Positions 18,202-29,493 of a stretch of 64,000 nucleotides of DNA are shown piece after piece (the stretch's first letter is position 1; each line of letters begins with the position of its first letter). Location of the stretch: NCBI RefSeq assembly GCF_013334205.1, contig NZ_CP054424.1, positions 2,314,001 through 2,378,000 of the forward strand, given 5' to 3'. Under the pieces are notes generated by a model. The model was not told where the DNA came from. It did no database searches and was given only the letters and a program-made list of their open reading frames with translations. This stretch comes from Rhodoferax sp. BAB1. GTDB taxonomy: Bacteria > Pseudomonadota > Gammaproteobacteria > Burkholderiales > Burkholderiaceae_C. Made by a program: the position numbers and the translations under genes.

Positions 18202-20796
18202 ATGTCAGATCCGGTCGCCCTCCACACCCCCATGATGCAGCAGTACCTCGGCCTGAAGGCCGGGTACCCGCAGACCCTGCTGTTCTACCGCATGGGTGAT
18301 TTCTACGAACTGTTCTACGCCGACGCCGAAAAGGCTGCGCGCCTGCTCGACATCACCCTCACCCAACGCGGCCAGTCGGGCGGCCAGCCCGTGGTCATGG
18401 CCGGCGTGCCCTTCCATTCGGTCGAGACCTACCTGGCCCGCCTCATCAAGCTCGGTGAATCGGTCGCCATCTGCGAGCAGGTGGGCGACGTGGCCACGGC
18501 CAAGGGCCCGGTGGAGCGCAAGGTGGTGCGCGTCGTCACGCCCGGCACGCTGACCGATTCGGCGCTGCTGAGCGACAAGAGCGAATCCCTGCTGCTGGCC
18601 GTGCACCAGGGCCCGCGCAACACCCTGGGCCTGGCCTGGCTCAGCGTCACGCAAGGCGAGGTGAACCTGGCCGAATGCAGCCCGGATGAATTGCCTGAAT
18701 GGCTGGCGCGCATCGCCCCGGGCGAGCTGATCTACAGCGCGGGTTGCACGCCCGCTTTCGAGCAGCGCCTGTTGGCACTCAAACAAAACACCAGCGTGGC
18801 CCTGGCCCTGCGTCCCGAATGGCAGTTCGACAGTGCCCTGGGCCAGAACAAGTTGCTGGAACAGCTTAAGGCTGCCAGCCTGGCCAGCTGGGGCGCGCAG
18901 GAGCTGCCCCAGGCCCACGCCGCCGCAGCCGCCCTGCTGGCCTATGCCGAGCACACCCAGGGCCGCGCTTTAAGCCACGTGCACAACCTGCGTGTGCAAC
19001 GCAACGACCAGCTGATCGACCTGCCGCAGACCACGCGCCGCAACCTCGAACTGGTACAGACCCTGCGCGGCGAGGACAGCCCCACCCTCTTCTCCCTGCT
19101 CGACACCTGCATGACCGGCATGGGCAGCCGCCTGCTCAAAAGCTGGCTGCTGGAGCCCGCGCGCGACCGGGCCCCGGCGCAGCAGCGTCTGGACGCCCTG
19201 ACCGCCCTGCGCGGCGGACCCTGGCAAAAATTGCGCGAGCAGCTGAAAGGCTGCAGCGACGTGGAGCGCATCACCGCCCGCATCGCCCTGCGCCAGGTGC
19301 GCCCGCGCGAACTCGTCGCCCTGCAGCAGACGCTACAAAAAACGGAGCAGCTGGCGCCGGTTCTGCAGGGCCAGGCCGGCCTGCTGGCGCAAGTGTCACA
19401 ACAGCTGCTACCGCCCGCGGGTTGCGCCGAGCTGCTGGCCCGCGCCATCCTGCCCGAGCCGGCCGCCCTGGTGCGCGACGGTGGTGTCATCAACGACGGC
19501 CTGGACGCGGAGCTCGACGAGCTGCGCGCCATCCAGACCAACTGCGACGGTTTCCTGCTGGAACTGGAGACCCGCGAACGCGCCCGCACCGGCATCACGA
19601 ACCTGCGTGTGCAGTTCAACAAGGTGCACGGCTTCTACATCGAGATCACCAGCAGCAACCTGGACCGCGTGCCCGAGGACTACCGCCGCCGCCAGACGCT
19701 CAAGAACGCCGAGCGCTTCATCACGCCCGAACTGAAAGCTTTCGAAGACAAGGCCCTCAGTGCACAGGAGCGCGCCCTGGCGCGAGAGAAATGGCTGTAT
19801 GAACAGCTGCTGGACCAGCTGGCGCCGCACATCCCCGCCCTCACGCGCACCGCACGGGCCCTGGCCACGCTGGACGTGTTGTGCACGCTGACCGAACGCT
19901 CGCTCACGCTGGAGTGGTGCGTACCCGTTTTCGCGGCCGAACCCTGCATCGAGATCACGGCCGGCCGCCACCCCGTGGTGCAGGCCCGCCTGGCCGAAAC
20001 GAGTTCCGGCGCCTTCATCGCCAATGACACGCGCCTGGGTCCGAAGCAGCGCATGCAGATCATCACCGGCCCGAACATGGGCGGTAAGTCGACGTACATG
20101 CGTCAGGTCGCCCTCATCGTGCTGCTCGCCTCCATGGGCTCCTACGTCCCCGCCAGTGCCTGCCGCCTGGGGCCCATCGACGCCATCCACACCCGCATCG
20201 GCGCCGCCGACGACCTGGCCAACGCCCAGTCCACCTTCATGCTGGAGATGACCGAGGCCGCGCAGATCCTGCACGCCGCCACGCCCTTGTCCCTGGTACT
20301 CATGGACGAGATCGGTCGCGGCACCTCCACCTTCGACGGCCTGGCCCTGGCCGGCGCCATCGCCACCCAGCTGCACGACAAGACCCAGGCCTACACGCTC
20401 TTCGCCACGCACTACTTCGAGCTGACGGAATTTCCCGCGAAGCACCACGCCGCCGTCAACGTGCACGTGAGCGCCACCGAGTCGGGCCACGACATCGTCT
20501 TCCTGCACGAGATCCAGCAGGGTCCGGCCAGCCGCAGCTACGGCATCCAGGTCGCACGCCTGGCCGGCATGCCTGCGGCTGTGGTCAACCATGCGCGCCA
20601 TGCGCTGGCCGCCTTGGAAACTTCCGCCTCCGAAAGCCAGGCCCAGGTCGACCTGTTTGCACCTCCGCCGGTGCAGGAGCAAGCTACGGCGAGCGCCGTC
20701 GAATCGCACCTGGCCGAGATCAACCCCGACGAACTGAGCCCGCGCGACGCGCTCGATGCGCTCTACGCGCTGAAGAAACTGGCGACCCGCAAATGA
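18202..20796 (+). CDS. mutS: DNA mismatch repair ATPase MutS
   Basis: MutS recognises mismatches and small loops and recruits MutL. The 864-residue product starts at [18 protein letters not shown], which gives the family's usual N terminus; an upstream ATG at 18142 would add 20 atypical residues. The mismatch-reading motif F34-Y35-E36 is in place (GDFYELFY). The C-terminal ABC-type ATPase has Walker [10 protein letters not shown], the MutS signature region around [10 protein letters not shown], and Walker [14 protein letters not shown]. Domain order (mismatch, connector, lever/clamp, ATPase, C-terminal tail) and length are normal. The downstream hydrolase overlaps by 4 bases (ATGA), so the two are likely co-transcribed. 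Confidence 0.98.
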   Translation: MSDPVALHTPMMQQYLGLKAGYPQTLLFYRMGDFYELFYADAEKAARLLDITLTQRGQSGGQPVVMAGVPFHSVETYLARLIKLGESVAICEQVGDVATAKGPVERKVVRVVTPGTLTDSALLSDKSESLLLAVHQGPRNTLGLAWLSVTQGEVNLAECSPDELPEWLARIAPGELIYSAGCTPAFEQRLLALKQNTSVALALRPEWQFDSALGQNKLLEQLKAASLASWGAQELPQAHAAAAALLAYAEHTQGRALSHVHNLRVQRNDQLIDLPQTTRRNLELVQTLRGEDSPTLFSLLDTCMTGMGSRLLKSWLLEPARDRAPAQQRLDALTALRGGPWQKLREQLKGCSDVERITARIALRQVRPRELVALQQTLQKTEQLAPVLQGQAGLLAQVSQQLLPPAGCAELLARAILPEPAALVRDGGVINDGLDAELDELRAIQTNCDGFLLELETRERARTGITNLRVQFNKVHGFYIEITSSNLDRVPEDYRRRQTLKNAERFITPELKAFEDKALSAQERALAREKWLYEQLLDQLAPHIPALTRTARALATLDVLCTLTERSLTLEWCVPVFAAEPCIEITAGRHPVVQARLAETSSGAFIANDTRLGPKQRMQIITGPNMGGKSTYMRQVALIVLLASMGSYVPASACRLGPIDAIHTRIGAADDLANAQSTFMLEMTEAAQILHAATPLSLVLMDEIGRGTSTFDGLALAGAIATQLHDKTQAYTLFATHYFELTEFPAKHHAAVNVHVSATESGHDIVFLHEIQQGPASRSYGIQVARLAGMPAAVVNHARHALAALETSASESQAQVDLFAPPPVQEQATASAVESHLAEINPDELSPRDALDALYALKKLATRK

Positions 20797-21635
20797 ACTC
20801 CCACCTGCCCCCCATCGTCTTTTCCCACGCCAACAGTTTCCCGGCCAGCACCTACCGCGTGCTCTTCGCCGAGCTGCGCCGCCGCGGCTTCAAGGTCAAG
20901 GCCATCGACAAGTTCGGCCACGACGAGCGTTACCCCGTCACCAGCAACTGGCCGCACCTGGTGCAGCAGCTGGCCGATTTCGCCAGCGCCGAAGTGAACA
21001 AGAGCGGTGAGCCGGCCTTCCTGGTCGGCCACTCGCTGGGCGGCTTCCTCAGCCTGATGGCCGCCGCGCGCCACCCGGAACTCGCCTGCGGCGTGCTGCT
21101 GATCGACTCGCCCATCCTGGGCGGCTGGCGCGCCACCAGCGTGAACGTGGCCAAACGCACCCAGCTCATCGGCGCCGTCTCGCCCGGCGCCATCAGCAAG
21201 GCGCGGCGCAACAGCTGGCCGGACGTCGACACCGCCTTCGAACACCTGCGCCACAAGAAGGCCTTCGCCCACTGGGATGAGCAGGTGCTGCGCGACTACG
21301 TGGAGCACGGCATGCACGACGAAGACGGCAAGCGCGTGCTGAGTTTCACGCGCGAGGTCGAGACCGCCATCTACAACACCATTCCCGACCACCTCGACAG
21401 CCTGCTCAGGCGCCACCCGCTCAAGTGCCCGGCCGCCTTCATCGGCGGGCGCCATTCGGTGGAGATGAAGCAGGTGGGCATGGCCATGACCGAGAAGGTG
21501 ACCAAGGGCCGCATCAGCATGCTCGACGGCTCGCACCTCTTCCCCATGGAGCAGCCCATCACCACGGCGGCCGCCATCGAGGCCGCGCTGCTGAACCTGC
21601 AGCGCGTGCGCGAACTCAAGAACCACAACGCGTAA
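20793..21635 (+). CDS. Alpha/beta hydrolase
   Basis: This 280-residue soluble alpha/beta-fold hydrolase has the nucleophile elbow GHSLGG (Ser about residue 80) and a C-terminal catalytic His in [10 protein letters not shown]. An oxyanion-type HAN motif ([10 protein letters not shown]) lies near the N terminus. The substrate cannot be read from sequence; esterase- or lipase-like activity is the default for this family. Its ATG overlaps the mutS stop by 4 bases, and a bidirectional terminator follows immediately, so it closes the mutS operon. No signal peptide was seen. Confidence 0.9.
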   Translation: MNSHLPPIVFSHANSFPASTYRVLFAELRRRGFKVKAIDKFGHDERYPVTSNWPHLVQQLADFASAEVNKSGEPAFLVGHSLGGFLSLMAAARHPELACGVLLIDSPILGGWRATSVNVAKRTQLIGAVSPGAISKARRNSWPDVDTAFEHLRHKKAFAHWDEQVLRDYVEHGMHDEDGKRVLSFTREVETAIYNTIPDHLDSLLRRHPLKCPAAFIGGRHSVEMKQVGMAMTEKVTKGRISMLDGSHLFPMEQPITTAAAIEAALLNLQRVRELKNHNA

Positions 21636-21659
21636 AAAAGGCCGCAATTGCGGCCTTTT
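21636..21659. terminator. Bidirectional intrinsic terminator
   Basis: A perfect 24-base palindrome (AAAAGGCCGC..GCGGCCTTTT) begins right after the hydrolase stop codon and lies between convergent genes. It has A-runs and T-runs on both sides, so it can end the mutS operon and the uppP transcript. Confidence 0.9.
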
Positions 21660-21676
21660 GCATCAGGGCCCGGGGC

Positions 21677-22510
21677 TCAGGCGCTCCAGCGCACCGCACC
21701 GCTCCAGGCCGTGGCCAACACCACGATGCCAAAGACGATGCGGTACCAGGCAAAGCCGTTGAAGCTGTGCGTGGAGATGAAACGCAGCAGCCAGCGCACG
21801 CAGAGCCAGGCGCTGATGAAGGAAAACAGCAGGCCCACGCCGAACATGGGCAGGTCGGCCATCGAGAGCAGCGCGCGTTCCTTGTAGAGGCTGTAAGCGC
21901 CGGCGCCGATCAGCGTGGGGATGGCCAGGTAGAAGGAGAAGTCGGTCGCCGCCTTGCGGGAGAGGCCCAGCAGCATGCCGCCGATGATGGTGGCGCCGCT
22001 GCGGCTGGTGCCCGGAATCATGGCCAGGCACTGCACCAGGCCCAGCTTGAGCGCGTCCTGCCAGCCCATCTGCTCCACATCGAGGATGCGCGGCGCGGTC
22101 TCGGCGCGCGCCTGGCGCTTCTCGGCCCACAGGATGATGAAACCACCGATGATGAAGGTGGTGGCCACCACCTCGGCCGTGAACAGGTGCGCCTTGATGG
22201 CCTTGCCCGCCAGCAGGCCCAGCAGCACGGCGGGGAAGAAGGCGATCAGCACATTGAGCGTGAACTGCTGCGCCTGCCGGCTGGTGGGCAGGGCTACCAC
22301 GGTGGCGCGCAGCTTCTGCCAGTAGACCAGGATCACCGCGAAGATGGCGCCGGTCTGGATGGCGATGTCGAAGACCTTGGCCTTCTCGTCATCGAAGCCC
22401 AGCAACGCGCCGGCCAGGATCAGGTGGCCGGTGCTGGAAATGGGGAGAAATTCGGTCAGGCCTTCGACGATGCCCATCAGGGCGGCCTTGATCAGCAGGG
22501 TGATATCCAC
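21677..22510 (-). CDS. uppP: Undecaprenyl-diphosphatase UppP/BacA
   Basis: This integral membrane phosphatase recycles undecaprenyl pyrophosphate for peptidoglycan and other envelope polymers and confers bacitracin tolerance. The 277-residue sequence has the two family signatures, [15 protein letters not shown] near the N terminus and [10 protein letters not shown] in the middle, and about eight hydrophobic segments. The start is a GTG at 22510 with GGAG five bases upstream. Length is typical. It stands alone, with its own probable -10 box at 22534-22539 and a shared terminator downstream. Confidence 0.96.
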   Translation of the reverse strand: MDITLLIKAALMGIVEGLTEFLPISSTGHLILAGALLGFDDEKAKVFDIAIQTGAIFAVILVYWQKLRATVVALPTSRQAQQFTLNVLIAFFPAVLLGLLAGKAIKAHLFTAEVVATTFIIGGFIILWAEKRQARAETAPRILDVEQMGWQDALKLGLVQCLAMIPGTSRSGATIIGGMLLGLSRKAATDFSFYLAIPTLIGAGAYSLYKERALLSMADLPMFGVGLLFSFISAWLCVRWLLRFISTHSFNGFAWYRIVFGIVVLATAWSGAVRWSA

Positions 22511-22533
22511 GGGGACTCCATTGAAGACCGTGG

Positions 22534-22539
22534 ATTATC
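22534..22539 (-). promoter_or_regulatory. -10-like hexamer GATAAT before uppP
   Basis: GATAAT on the minus strand lies about 23 bases upstream of the uppP GTG. It leaves room for a short leader carrying the GGAG ribosome binding site. Confidence 0.4.
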
Positions 22540-22600
22540 GCTGGCACCCCGCATCCTCGATGATGGGGCGCCCCCAGGCCGGCAAAAAAGAGCCCCGTGC

Positions 22601-22885
22601 TTACAGCGACGCGAGCCCCGAGAACTGGCTCTGTTCCGGGCTGAAGTTCGGGTCCAGGCAGGCGTTGGTGAAACCGATCGGGCCGACGTCCACCAGGATC
22701 ACCGCCCAGGTGTCCCATCGGTTGCGCGGGTCCATGCCATAGGGATCCATCTTGATCTCCTCGGGGTTGACCTTGCGGCCTACATACGAAGAGATAACCT
22801 GGAGCAATTGGCGGAAGTCCTCCACTCGCTGGACTTGCTGCATGGACTGCTCGAATCCGCAGCCGCTGGGTCTGAACCTTGGCAC
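22601..22885 (-). CDS. Small hypothetical protein
   Basis: The most plausible start is a GTG at 22885, with GAGGA about 7-8 bases upstream, giving a 94-residue product (VPRFRPSGCGFEQSMQQV). An ATG at 22843 (MQQVQRVEDF) would give 80 residues. The frame stays open further upstream into the end of the diguanylate cyclase gene, but that part is less protein-like. The sequence is soluble, with a C-terminal stretch DTWAVILVDVGPIGFTNACLD. I do not recognise a family. Base composition is somewhat lower in GC than its neighbours. A run of six T on the minus strand lies just after the stop, without a clear stem. Confidence 0.55.
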   Translation of the reverse strand: MPRFRPSGCGFEQSMQQVQRVEDFRQLLQVISSYVGRKVNPEEIKMDPYGMDPRNRWDTWAVILVDVGPIGFTNACLDPNFSPEQSQFSGLASL

Positions 22886-22997
22886 TTTGATTTCCTCATC
22901 TGCAAACAGGCCTATTCTGCCGCGACCTGCCACAGGCCCTGTATCAATATGTTCAAGGGCAGTAGGGTCTTGCCAGATGGCCGCCTGGCACAGCGGC

Positions 22998-24884
22998 TCA
23001 AGCGCCCGAAGCCGGCGCGAGTTCGGCCCGGTTGCGCCCTTGTGCCTTGGCCTGGTAGAGCGCCGCATCGGCGCTGCGCAGCAGGGCCTCGGGCACATCA
23101 TGCGGTCCGGGCAACACGCAGGCCACCCCTATGCTGATCGTCACGCGCCCCAGCGGGGACTGCGCGTGCGGCAGGGCCAGGGCATGCACCGCCTGCACCA
23201 CCCGGCTGGCCATGCCCAGCGCGCCGGCCGCATCGGTGACCGGGGCCAGGAACACGAACTCCTCGCCGCCATGACGCGCCACCAGATCGCCGCTGCGCCC
23301 CACCAGGTCGGCCAGCGCACGGGCAATGTGGCGCAGGCACTCGTCACCGGCCGGGTGGCCGTAGTGGTCGTTGTAATCCTTGAACCAGTCCACGTCCACC
23401 ATGGCCAGCGCCAGCGGCTGTCCCTGGCGCTGGGCGCGCCGCCATTCCTGCGCCAGCACTTCCTCGAAGCGGCGGCGGTTGGCAATGCCCGTCAGGTCGT
23501 CGGTGAGGCTGAGCGCCGCGAGCCTGCGGTTGAGGACCTGCAACTCCTCGGTGCGCTGGTCGACGCGCAGTTCGAGCTCACGCTCCGAACTGCGCAGCGT
23601 CTCCACCAGCTGTTGCTGCGTCTCCAGCAAGGCTTTCTGCGCCTTGCCCTTCTCGCGGCGCAAGGTGTTGTAACGGTCGGCCAGGGCAAAGGCCAACAAC
23701 AGCATGTCCAATGCCGAGCCCAGCTGCAGGCCGTCCACCGTGAAGGCATTGGTCGGCAGCACCCCCATGGCGCGCAGCGTGGTCACGGCGCCGCCGAGCA
23801 TGAGCAGGGCAAAGGCGACCAGGAAGAAATAGGCGCTGCGCTGGCGTTTCACGGCGGCGGCAATCGCCACGCCCAGGATCACAGGCACCGTCAGGAAGTT
23901 GAGCAGAATGGCCGCACGGGCCACCGACTGCAGCGCCAGCATGTAGACCGGCAAGGTGCACAGGTAGAACAACACCAGGCCCAGCAGGGCGCGGTCGGTA
24001 CGCGGCAGGATCCGCGGGGTGTCCAGCATGCGCCGCGTGAAGAGCAGCAAGGTGGCCAGCGCCAGCGAGGCGCAGCTCCAGTAAGCCACGTTGGAGCCGA
24101 GCCCGTTGCCCGCCCAGAGGAACTCCCCTGCCAAGCCGTTTTTTGTGCCCACCGTGGCCACTGCAAAGGCCAGAAAGGCCAGGTAGAGCCCGTAGACCCG
24201 GTCGCGCAGGGCGGCGAAGAGCATCAGGTTGAACAGGAACATCGCCGTGGCAATGCCGAAGTACCAGGCCTGCCGGCTGTAGTCGCTGCGTTCGTGGGCG
24301 TGAAAGGCCTCCGGGCTCCAGAGCTGTACCGGCACCAGCAGGCCGATGGTGGACTGCACGCGCAGATAGACCACCGCCTCGGCACCGGCCGGCAGCGTGA
24401 GCGGAAACACAAAGGACCGGTTGCGGTAGACGCGGGTTTCAAAAGAGGTGTCGCTGCCCGTGAGGATGCTGCGGTAAACGCCCCGTCCCTCTGGCAAATA
24501 GGCATGCACATGGGAGATGCGCGGGTTGTCCACGACCAGCATGCGCTCCAGCGGCACCTCGCCCGGATTGCGCAGGGTCAGCCGCATCCAGTAGGCCGAG
24601 CGGGTGAACCCCAGGGCCAGCGCCGCCGCCTGCGTCTCCTGCGCCTGGAAACGCTGCGCCTGCGCGGGCGCCTGCACATCCTGCAGTGTCAGCGAGGCTG
24701 ACGGATCTTCCAGCAGCGCAACAAAAGGCGTCAGCGTCAACGACCCCGCCGGCAGGGCCGTCACGTCCACCGGTCCGGCGGCCCGCACGGGCAGCGCCAG
24801 CCAGGCGGCCCGCACGGGCAGCGCCAGCCAGGCGGCCAGCACGAAGACAAGCGGCCACAGCCGGCGACAGCGGAAGGAAGACAT
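22998..24884 (-). CDS. 7TMR-DISM membrane diguanylate cyclase (GGEEF)
   Basis: This 628-residue protein starts at ATG 24884 (MSSFRCRRLW) with a signal peptide. A periplasmic 7TMR-DISMED2-type domain follows (SAYWMRLTLRNPGEVPLERMLVV in part), then seven hydrophobic helices (about residues 200-400), a coiled coil (RREKGKAQKALLETQQQLVE region) and a C-terminal GGDEF domain. The active-site motif is RHGGEEF, an accepted catalytic variant, and the DxLTGxxNRR region reads DDLTGIANRR. It therefore probably makes cyclic di-GMP in response to a periplasmic ligand. I see no obvious RxxD inhibitory site. The signal peptide contains an exact duplication of nine residues. Confidence 0.92.
   Translation of the reverse strand: MSSFRCRRLWPLVFVLAAWLALPVRAAWLALPVRAAGPVDVTALPAGSLTLTPFVALLEDPSASLTLQDVQAPAQAQRFQAQETQAAALALGFTRSAYWMRLTLRNPGEVPLERMLVVDNPRISHVHAYLPEGRGVYRSILTGSDTSFETRVYRNRSFVFPLTLPAGAEAVVYLRVQSTIGLLVPVQLWSPEAFHAHERSDYSRQAWYFGIATAMFLFNLMLFAALRDRVYGLYLAFLAFAVATVGTKNGLAGEFLWAGNGLGSNVAYWSCASLALATLLLFTRRMLDTPRILPRTDRALLGLVLFYLCTLPVYMLALQSVARAAILLNFLTVPVILGVAIAAAVKRQRSAYFFLVAFALLMLGGAVTTLRAMGVLPTNAFTVDGLQLGSALDMLLLAFALADRYNTLRREKGKAQKALLETQQQLVETLRSSERELELRVDQRTEELQVLNRRLAALSLTDDLTGIANRRRFEEVLAQEWRRAQRQGQPLALAMVDVDWFKDYNDHYGHPAGDECLRHIARALADLVGRSGDLVARHGGEEFVFLAPVTDAAGALGMASRVVQAVHALALPHAQSPLGRVTISIGVACVLPGPHDVPEALLRSADAALYQAKAQGRNRAELAPASGA
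24778..24831 (-). repeat. 27-bp tandem duplication in a signal peptide
   Basis: Two identical 27-base copies (24778-24804 and 24805-24831) encode AAWLALPVR twice in the signal sequence of the diguanylate cyclase. The repeat is in frame and exact, so it is probably recent. Confidence 0.95.
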
Positions 24885-24984
24885 GCGGGGTTTCAAGGCG
24901 ATGCAGTGGGGGGCGAACGTGAGCGGGGCCGCTCTGGCGGCCCCATGGAGACAGGGCAAAGTCTACCGGACGCCTGTGGCTGCC

Positions 24985-26210
<1,226 letters not shown>

Positions 26211-26214
<4 letters not shown>

Positions 26215-26930
26215 GCCTGGGCCTCCGCCGGCGTTTCAGCCCTGTGTCCGGGCTGGCGCACGTCCTCCACGATCTGCCCGTCACGGAACACCAGGCGCCG
26301 GCGCGCCCAGGCCGCGATGTCGGCCTCGTGCGTCACGATCACCACCGTCATGCCCCGGGCGTTCAGGCCCGAGAGGATGCGCATGATGTCTTCGCTCGTT
26401 TTGGTGTCCAGCGCGCCCGTGGGCTCGTCGGCCAGGATCAGCTGCGGGTTGTTCACCAGCGCGCGCGCTATCGCCACGCGCTGCTGCTGCCCGCCCGAGA
26501 GTTCAGACGGCGTGTGCTGCCAGCGCTCGCCCAGGCCCACGGTCTGCAGCGCGGCCAGCGCCCGCGCCTTGCGGTCCGCGGACTTCACGCCCGCATAGAC
26601 CATGGGCAGCTCCACGTTCTCCTGCGCGCTGGTGCGCGGCAGCAGGTTGAACTGCTGGAAGACAAAACCGATGCGCCGGTTGCGGATGGAAGCCAGTTGC
26701 TCCGGCGCCATGCCCTCCACCGCCTCACCGGCCAGGTGGTACTGGCCGGCGCTGGGCTGGTCCAGGCAGCCCAGGATGTTCATCAGCGTGGACTTGCCCG
26801 AGCCGGAAGCGCCCATGATGGCCACGAACTCGCCCTCGGCGATGTCCAGCGACACCTCGCGCAGCGCGTGCACGGTGGTGTTGCCCATGGTGTAGGTCTT
26901 GCTCAGACCACGCGCTTCGATCAGCGCCAT
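26211..26930 (-). CDS. MacB/LolD-type ABC transporter ATP-binding protein
   Basis: This 239-residue ATPase of the FtsE/LolD/MacB group energises the permease encoded next to it. It carries Walker A GASGSGKS, the Q-loop region VFQQFNLLPR, the ABC signature LSGGQQQR, Walker B LILADEPTGALD, and the switch His in VIVTHEADIA. Length is normal for the family. It lies one base after the adaptor stop and overlaps the permease start by 4 bases, so translation is probably coupled. Confidence 0.96.
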
Positions 26931-26931
26931 G

Positions 26932-28542
26932 TCAGAACATCATCCGCGGGCCGGTATTGGCCGGGCGCTGCGCGCTGCCGGCCGTCACCGTGCCGGTAAT
27001 CACGCTGGCGCCCTCTTTCAGCTCGGCCGCTTCCGGCGAGTTGGGCCCCACGATCAGCTCGGTCTGGCTGCCGTCGGTGATGCCCAGGCGCACGTTCAGC
27101 GCCTTCGGCTTGCCGTCGGAACCCAGCACGTGGATGCGCCCGCGGGTGATGGTGCGGCCCGCCAGCTCGGCCTGCAGCGCCGCGTAACGCTGCTTCTGTT
27201 CGGGCGTCAGCGCCTCGGCGATGCGCGCGCGGATGTCGGCGGTGATGCGCTCGCGCGCCTTGCTGCGATCGGCCTCGGGCAGTTCGCGCAGCGCCATGAA
27301 CTTCGGTCGCGCGCTGGCGTAGATGGCGTCCACCTTCTCCGTCTGCGCCGTGTTCAGCTGCAGTTCGCGCACCAGGCGGTTGCGGAACTCCGTCGTGGCA
27401 TTGGCCGCGCCGGCCGCTGCGGGCGCAGCAGGTGCGGCGGCCGGTGCCGAGGCCGCGTCCATCGGCGCCGACGCCGACGCCGGCGCAGCCGCGGGCTCCA
27501 GCCCTGCGATGCGCACACGCAGCGCGGCGTTGGGCACCTTGAGCACGTTGTCGCGCATGTCGGTTACCACGCGCACATTGGCCGTCATGCCCGGCAGCAG
27601 GCGGCCGTCGGTATTGGAAAACGTCACCACCGCCACATAACTCACCACATTGGAGACATTGACCGCGGCCTTGCGCACCTGGGAGATTGCGCCCTCGAAG
27701 GTCTGGCCCGGGAAGGCGTCCACCGTGAAGCTGGCCTTCTGCCCGTTGCGGATGCGGCCCACGTCGGCCTCGTCGATGCTGGCTTCCACCTGCATGTCGC
27801 GCAGATTGCGCGCAATGATGAAGAGTTCGGGCGCCTGCAGGCTGGCCGCCACCGTCTGCCCCTTTTCGATGGCGCGCTTGATCACGATGCCGTTCACCGG
27901 CGAGGTGATGCGCGTGCGCGCCAGGTCGATGCGGGCCTGCGCCAGCGCCGCTTCGCGCTGGGCCACGCTGGCCTGCGCGCTTTTCACCTGCGCGTCGGTC
28001 ACGCCGAGCTGGGCTTCGGCCGCCTTCACGGATTCGTTGCTGGTGTTGACCAGGGCGTTGGACTTGTCGGCTTCGCTCTGCGCGATGAAACCCTTGCCCA
28101 CCAGCATCAGGTTGCGCTCATGCGTGCGGCGCGCCTCGGCCAGATCGGTCTGCGCGCGCGACACCTGGGCGCGGCTGGCCACCACATTGGCCTGGGCCGT
28201 CAGCACCACGGCACGGGCGGCGTCCACGTCGGCCTGGGCCGAGCGCACGCGGTACTCGAACGTCTCGGGGTCGATCACGGCCAGCAGCTGGCCGGCCTTG
28301 ACCTCGGAGTTGAAATCCACGTACAGGTCCTTGATCTGGCCCGACACCTGGGTGCCCACCGTCACCTGCGTCACCGGGCTCACCGAACCGCTGGCCGACA
28401 CCGCCGACTGCAGCGGCCCGCGCTCGATCTTGCCCATGCGGTACTGCACCTCGGTGCCGCCGCCGCGCTGTGTCCACCACCAGCCCCCGGCGGCCAGCAG
28501 CACCAGGGCCACGGCGCCCGCCGCCACATATGTCTTTTTCAT
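26932..28542 (-). CDS. MacA/HlyD-family periplasmic adaptor with an LTxxQ-type helical insertion
   Basis: This adaptor links the MacB-like permease to an outer-membrane channel. From ATG 28542 (MKKTYVAAG) it is 536 residues; an ATG at 28551 would add MDH. It has an N-terminal membrane anchor, a lipoyl half-motif (VGTQVSGQIKDLYVDF), a long alpha-helical hairpin (about residues 95-215), the second lipoyl half (ARTRITSPVNGIVIKR) and a beta-barrel domain. At about residues 345-380 there is an Ala/Pro linker, then a helical segment (about 380-460) ending LTPEQKQRYAALQ, resembling the LTxxQ motif of Spy/CpxP-like proteins, before the strands resume. This makes it far longer than E. coli MacA (about 370 residues). 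First gene of the operon. Confidence 0.92.
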   Translation of the reverse strand: MKKTYVAAGAVALVLLAAGGWWWTQRGGGTEVQYRMGKIERGPLQSAVSASGSVSPVTQVTVGTQVSGQIKDLYVDFNSEVKAGQLLAVIDPETFEYRVRSAQADVDAARAVVLTAQANVVASRAQVSRAQTDLAEARRTHERNLMLVGKGFIAQSEADKSNALVNTSNESVKAAEAQLGVTDAQVKSAQASVAQREAALAQARIDLARTRITSPVNGIVIKRAIEKGQTVAASLQAPELFIIARNLRDMQVEASIDEADVGRIRNGQKASFTVDAFPGQTFEGAISQVRKAAVNVSNVVSYVAVVTFSNTDGRLLPGMTANVRVVTDMRDNVLKVPNAALRVRIAGLEPAAAPASASAPMDAASAPAAAPAAPAAAGAANATTEFRNRLVRELQLNTAQTEKVDAIYASARPKFMALRELPEADRSKARERITADIRARIAEALTPEQKQRYAALQAELAGRTITRGRIHVLGSDGKPKALNVRLGITDGSQTELIVGPNSPEAAELKEGASVITGTVTAGSAQRPANTGPRMMF

Positions 28543-28739
28543 GTGGTCCATTGTAGGAAGAAGGCAATAGCCCGTGCGGTGGACAGGTGTCGCCTGTGTA
28601 AAGACGCGGCAAACCCGCCCGCCGTTCACGCCGCCTGGCCGCATCTGGCGCCACGCCCGGCGTCATCCGTCGCACGGCGCTGGCCCGGCGGGCGGGGCCG
28701 TCGCACAGTCCGTCTCACCGAACACCCAAGGAGAGCCCC

Positions 28740-29159
28740 ATGGCCCTGGAATTGACCCCCACCATTGCGATCCACCTCAGCGCCGCGCTGGCGGCCACCG
28801 TCATCGGCCCCTTCGCCCTGTGGGCTCGCCTGGGCCGCACACAGCGCCCGCGCCTGCACCGCGCCTTAGGCTACGCCTGGGTCACGCTGATGGTCGTCAC
28901 CGCCATCTCCGCCCTCTTCATCCGCAGCACCACCATCGTGAACATCAAGGGCTACACGCCCATCCACCTGCTGATCCCCGTTGTCTTCTTCGCGCTGTTC
29001 GGCGCCTTCTGGTACCTGGCCCGGCGCGACATCGCCGGCCACCGCCGGGTCATGCGCATCACCTACGTCATCGCCTGCATCGTGGCCGGCAGCTTCACCC
29101 TGCTGCCCAACCGCTACCTGGGCACGCTGCTCTGGAAACAGTGGCTGGCACTGGCCTGA
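28740..29159 (+). CDS. DUF2306 membrane protein
   Basis: This 139-residue integral membrane protein has four hydrophobic helices. The HRALGYAWV, YTPIHLLIPVV and GHRRVMRITY motifs are typical of DUF2306, whose molecular role is not established. The ribosome binding site AAGGAGA lies close before the ATG. It starts a run of four plus-strand genes (DUF2306, 2TM protein, histidine kinase, response regulator), and a shared role in membrane sensing is plausible but unproven. Confidence 0.85.
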   Translation: MALELTPTIAIHLSAALAATVIGPFALWARLGRTQRPRLHRALGYAWVTLMVVTAISALFIRSTTIVNIKGYTPIHLLIPVVFFALFGAFWYLARRDIAGHRRVMRITYVIACIVAGSFTLLPNRYLGTLLWKQWLALA

Positions 29160-29188
29160 TCCCATCACCCCGAACACAAGGAAACACC

Positions 29189-29476
29189 ATGCACCCCACC
29201 TCCGATGCCGACATCGACCGCCTGGCCCGCAGGATCGCCGGCGCCAAGCTCGGCTGGTACCTCCACGCCACCGTGTACATCGCCGTCAACCTCCTGCTGG
29301 CCCTGCTCTCGGCGCGGCAGGCCCACCACTGGGCCCTGTACCCCGCGCTGGGCTGGGGCCTGGGCCTGCTCATCCACGGGGTCGTCGTCTGGCTCGTCGT
29401 GCCGGGCAACCGCCTGCGCGAGCGCCTGGTCGCCCAGGAGCGCAAGCGCCTGCTGGCGGCGCGCGACCGCTGGTAG
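29189..29476 (+). CDS. 2TM domain protein
   Basis: This 95-residue protein has two membrane helices: LGWYLHATVYIAVNLLLALL and the region ALGWGLGLLIHGVVVWLVV, each flanked by charged residues, and a basic C terminus (ERLVAQERKRLLAARDRW). The pattern fits the 2TM family (PF13239), often encoded next to or fused to LytS-type kinases, as here. An AAGGAAACACC ribosome binding site precedes ATG 29189. It is probably an accessory to the kinase that follows 17 bases later. Confidence 0.8.
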   Translation: MHPTSDADIDRLARRIAGAKLGWYLHATVYIAVNLLLALLSARQAHHWALYPALGWGLGLLIHGVVVWLVVPGNRLRERLVAQERKRLLAARDRW

Positions 29477-29481
29477 TCGTG

Positions 29482-29487
29482 GATACT
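29482..29487 (+). promoter_or_regulatory. -10-like hexamer GATACT before the histidine kinase
   Basis: GATACT ends exactly 6 bases before ATG 29494. It may be an internal promoter giving a leaderless kinase transcript; it also overlaps the tail end of the upstream gene region. Confidence 0.3.
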
Positions 29488-29493
29488 TGCGCC

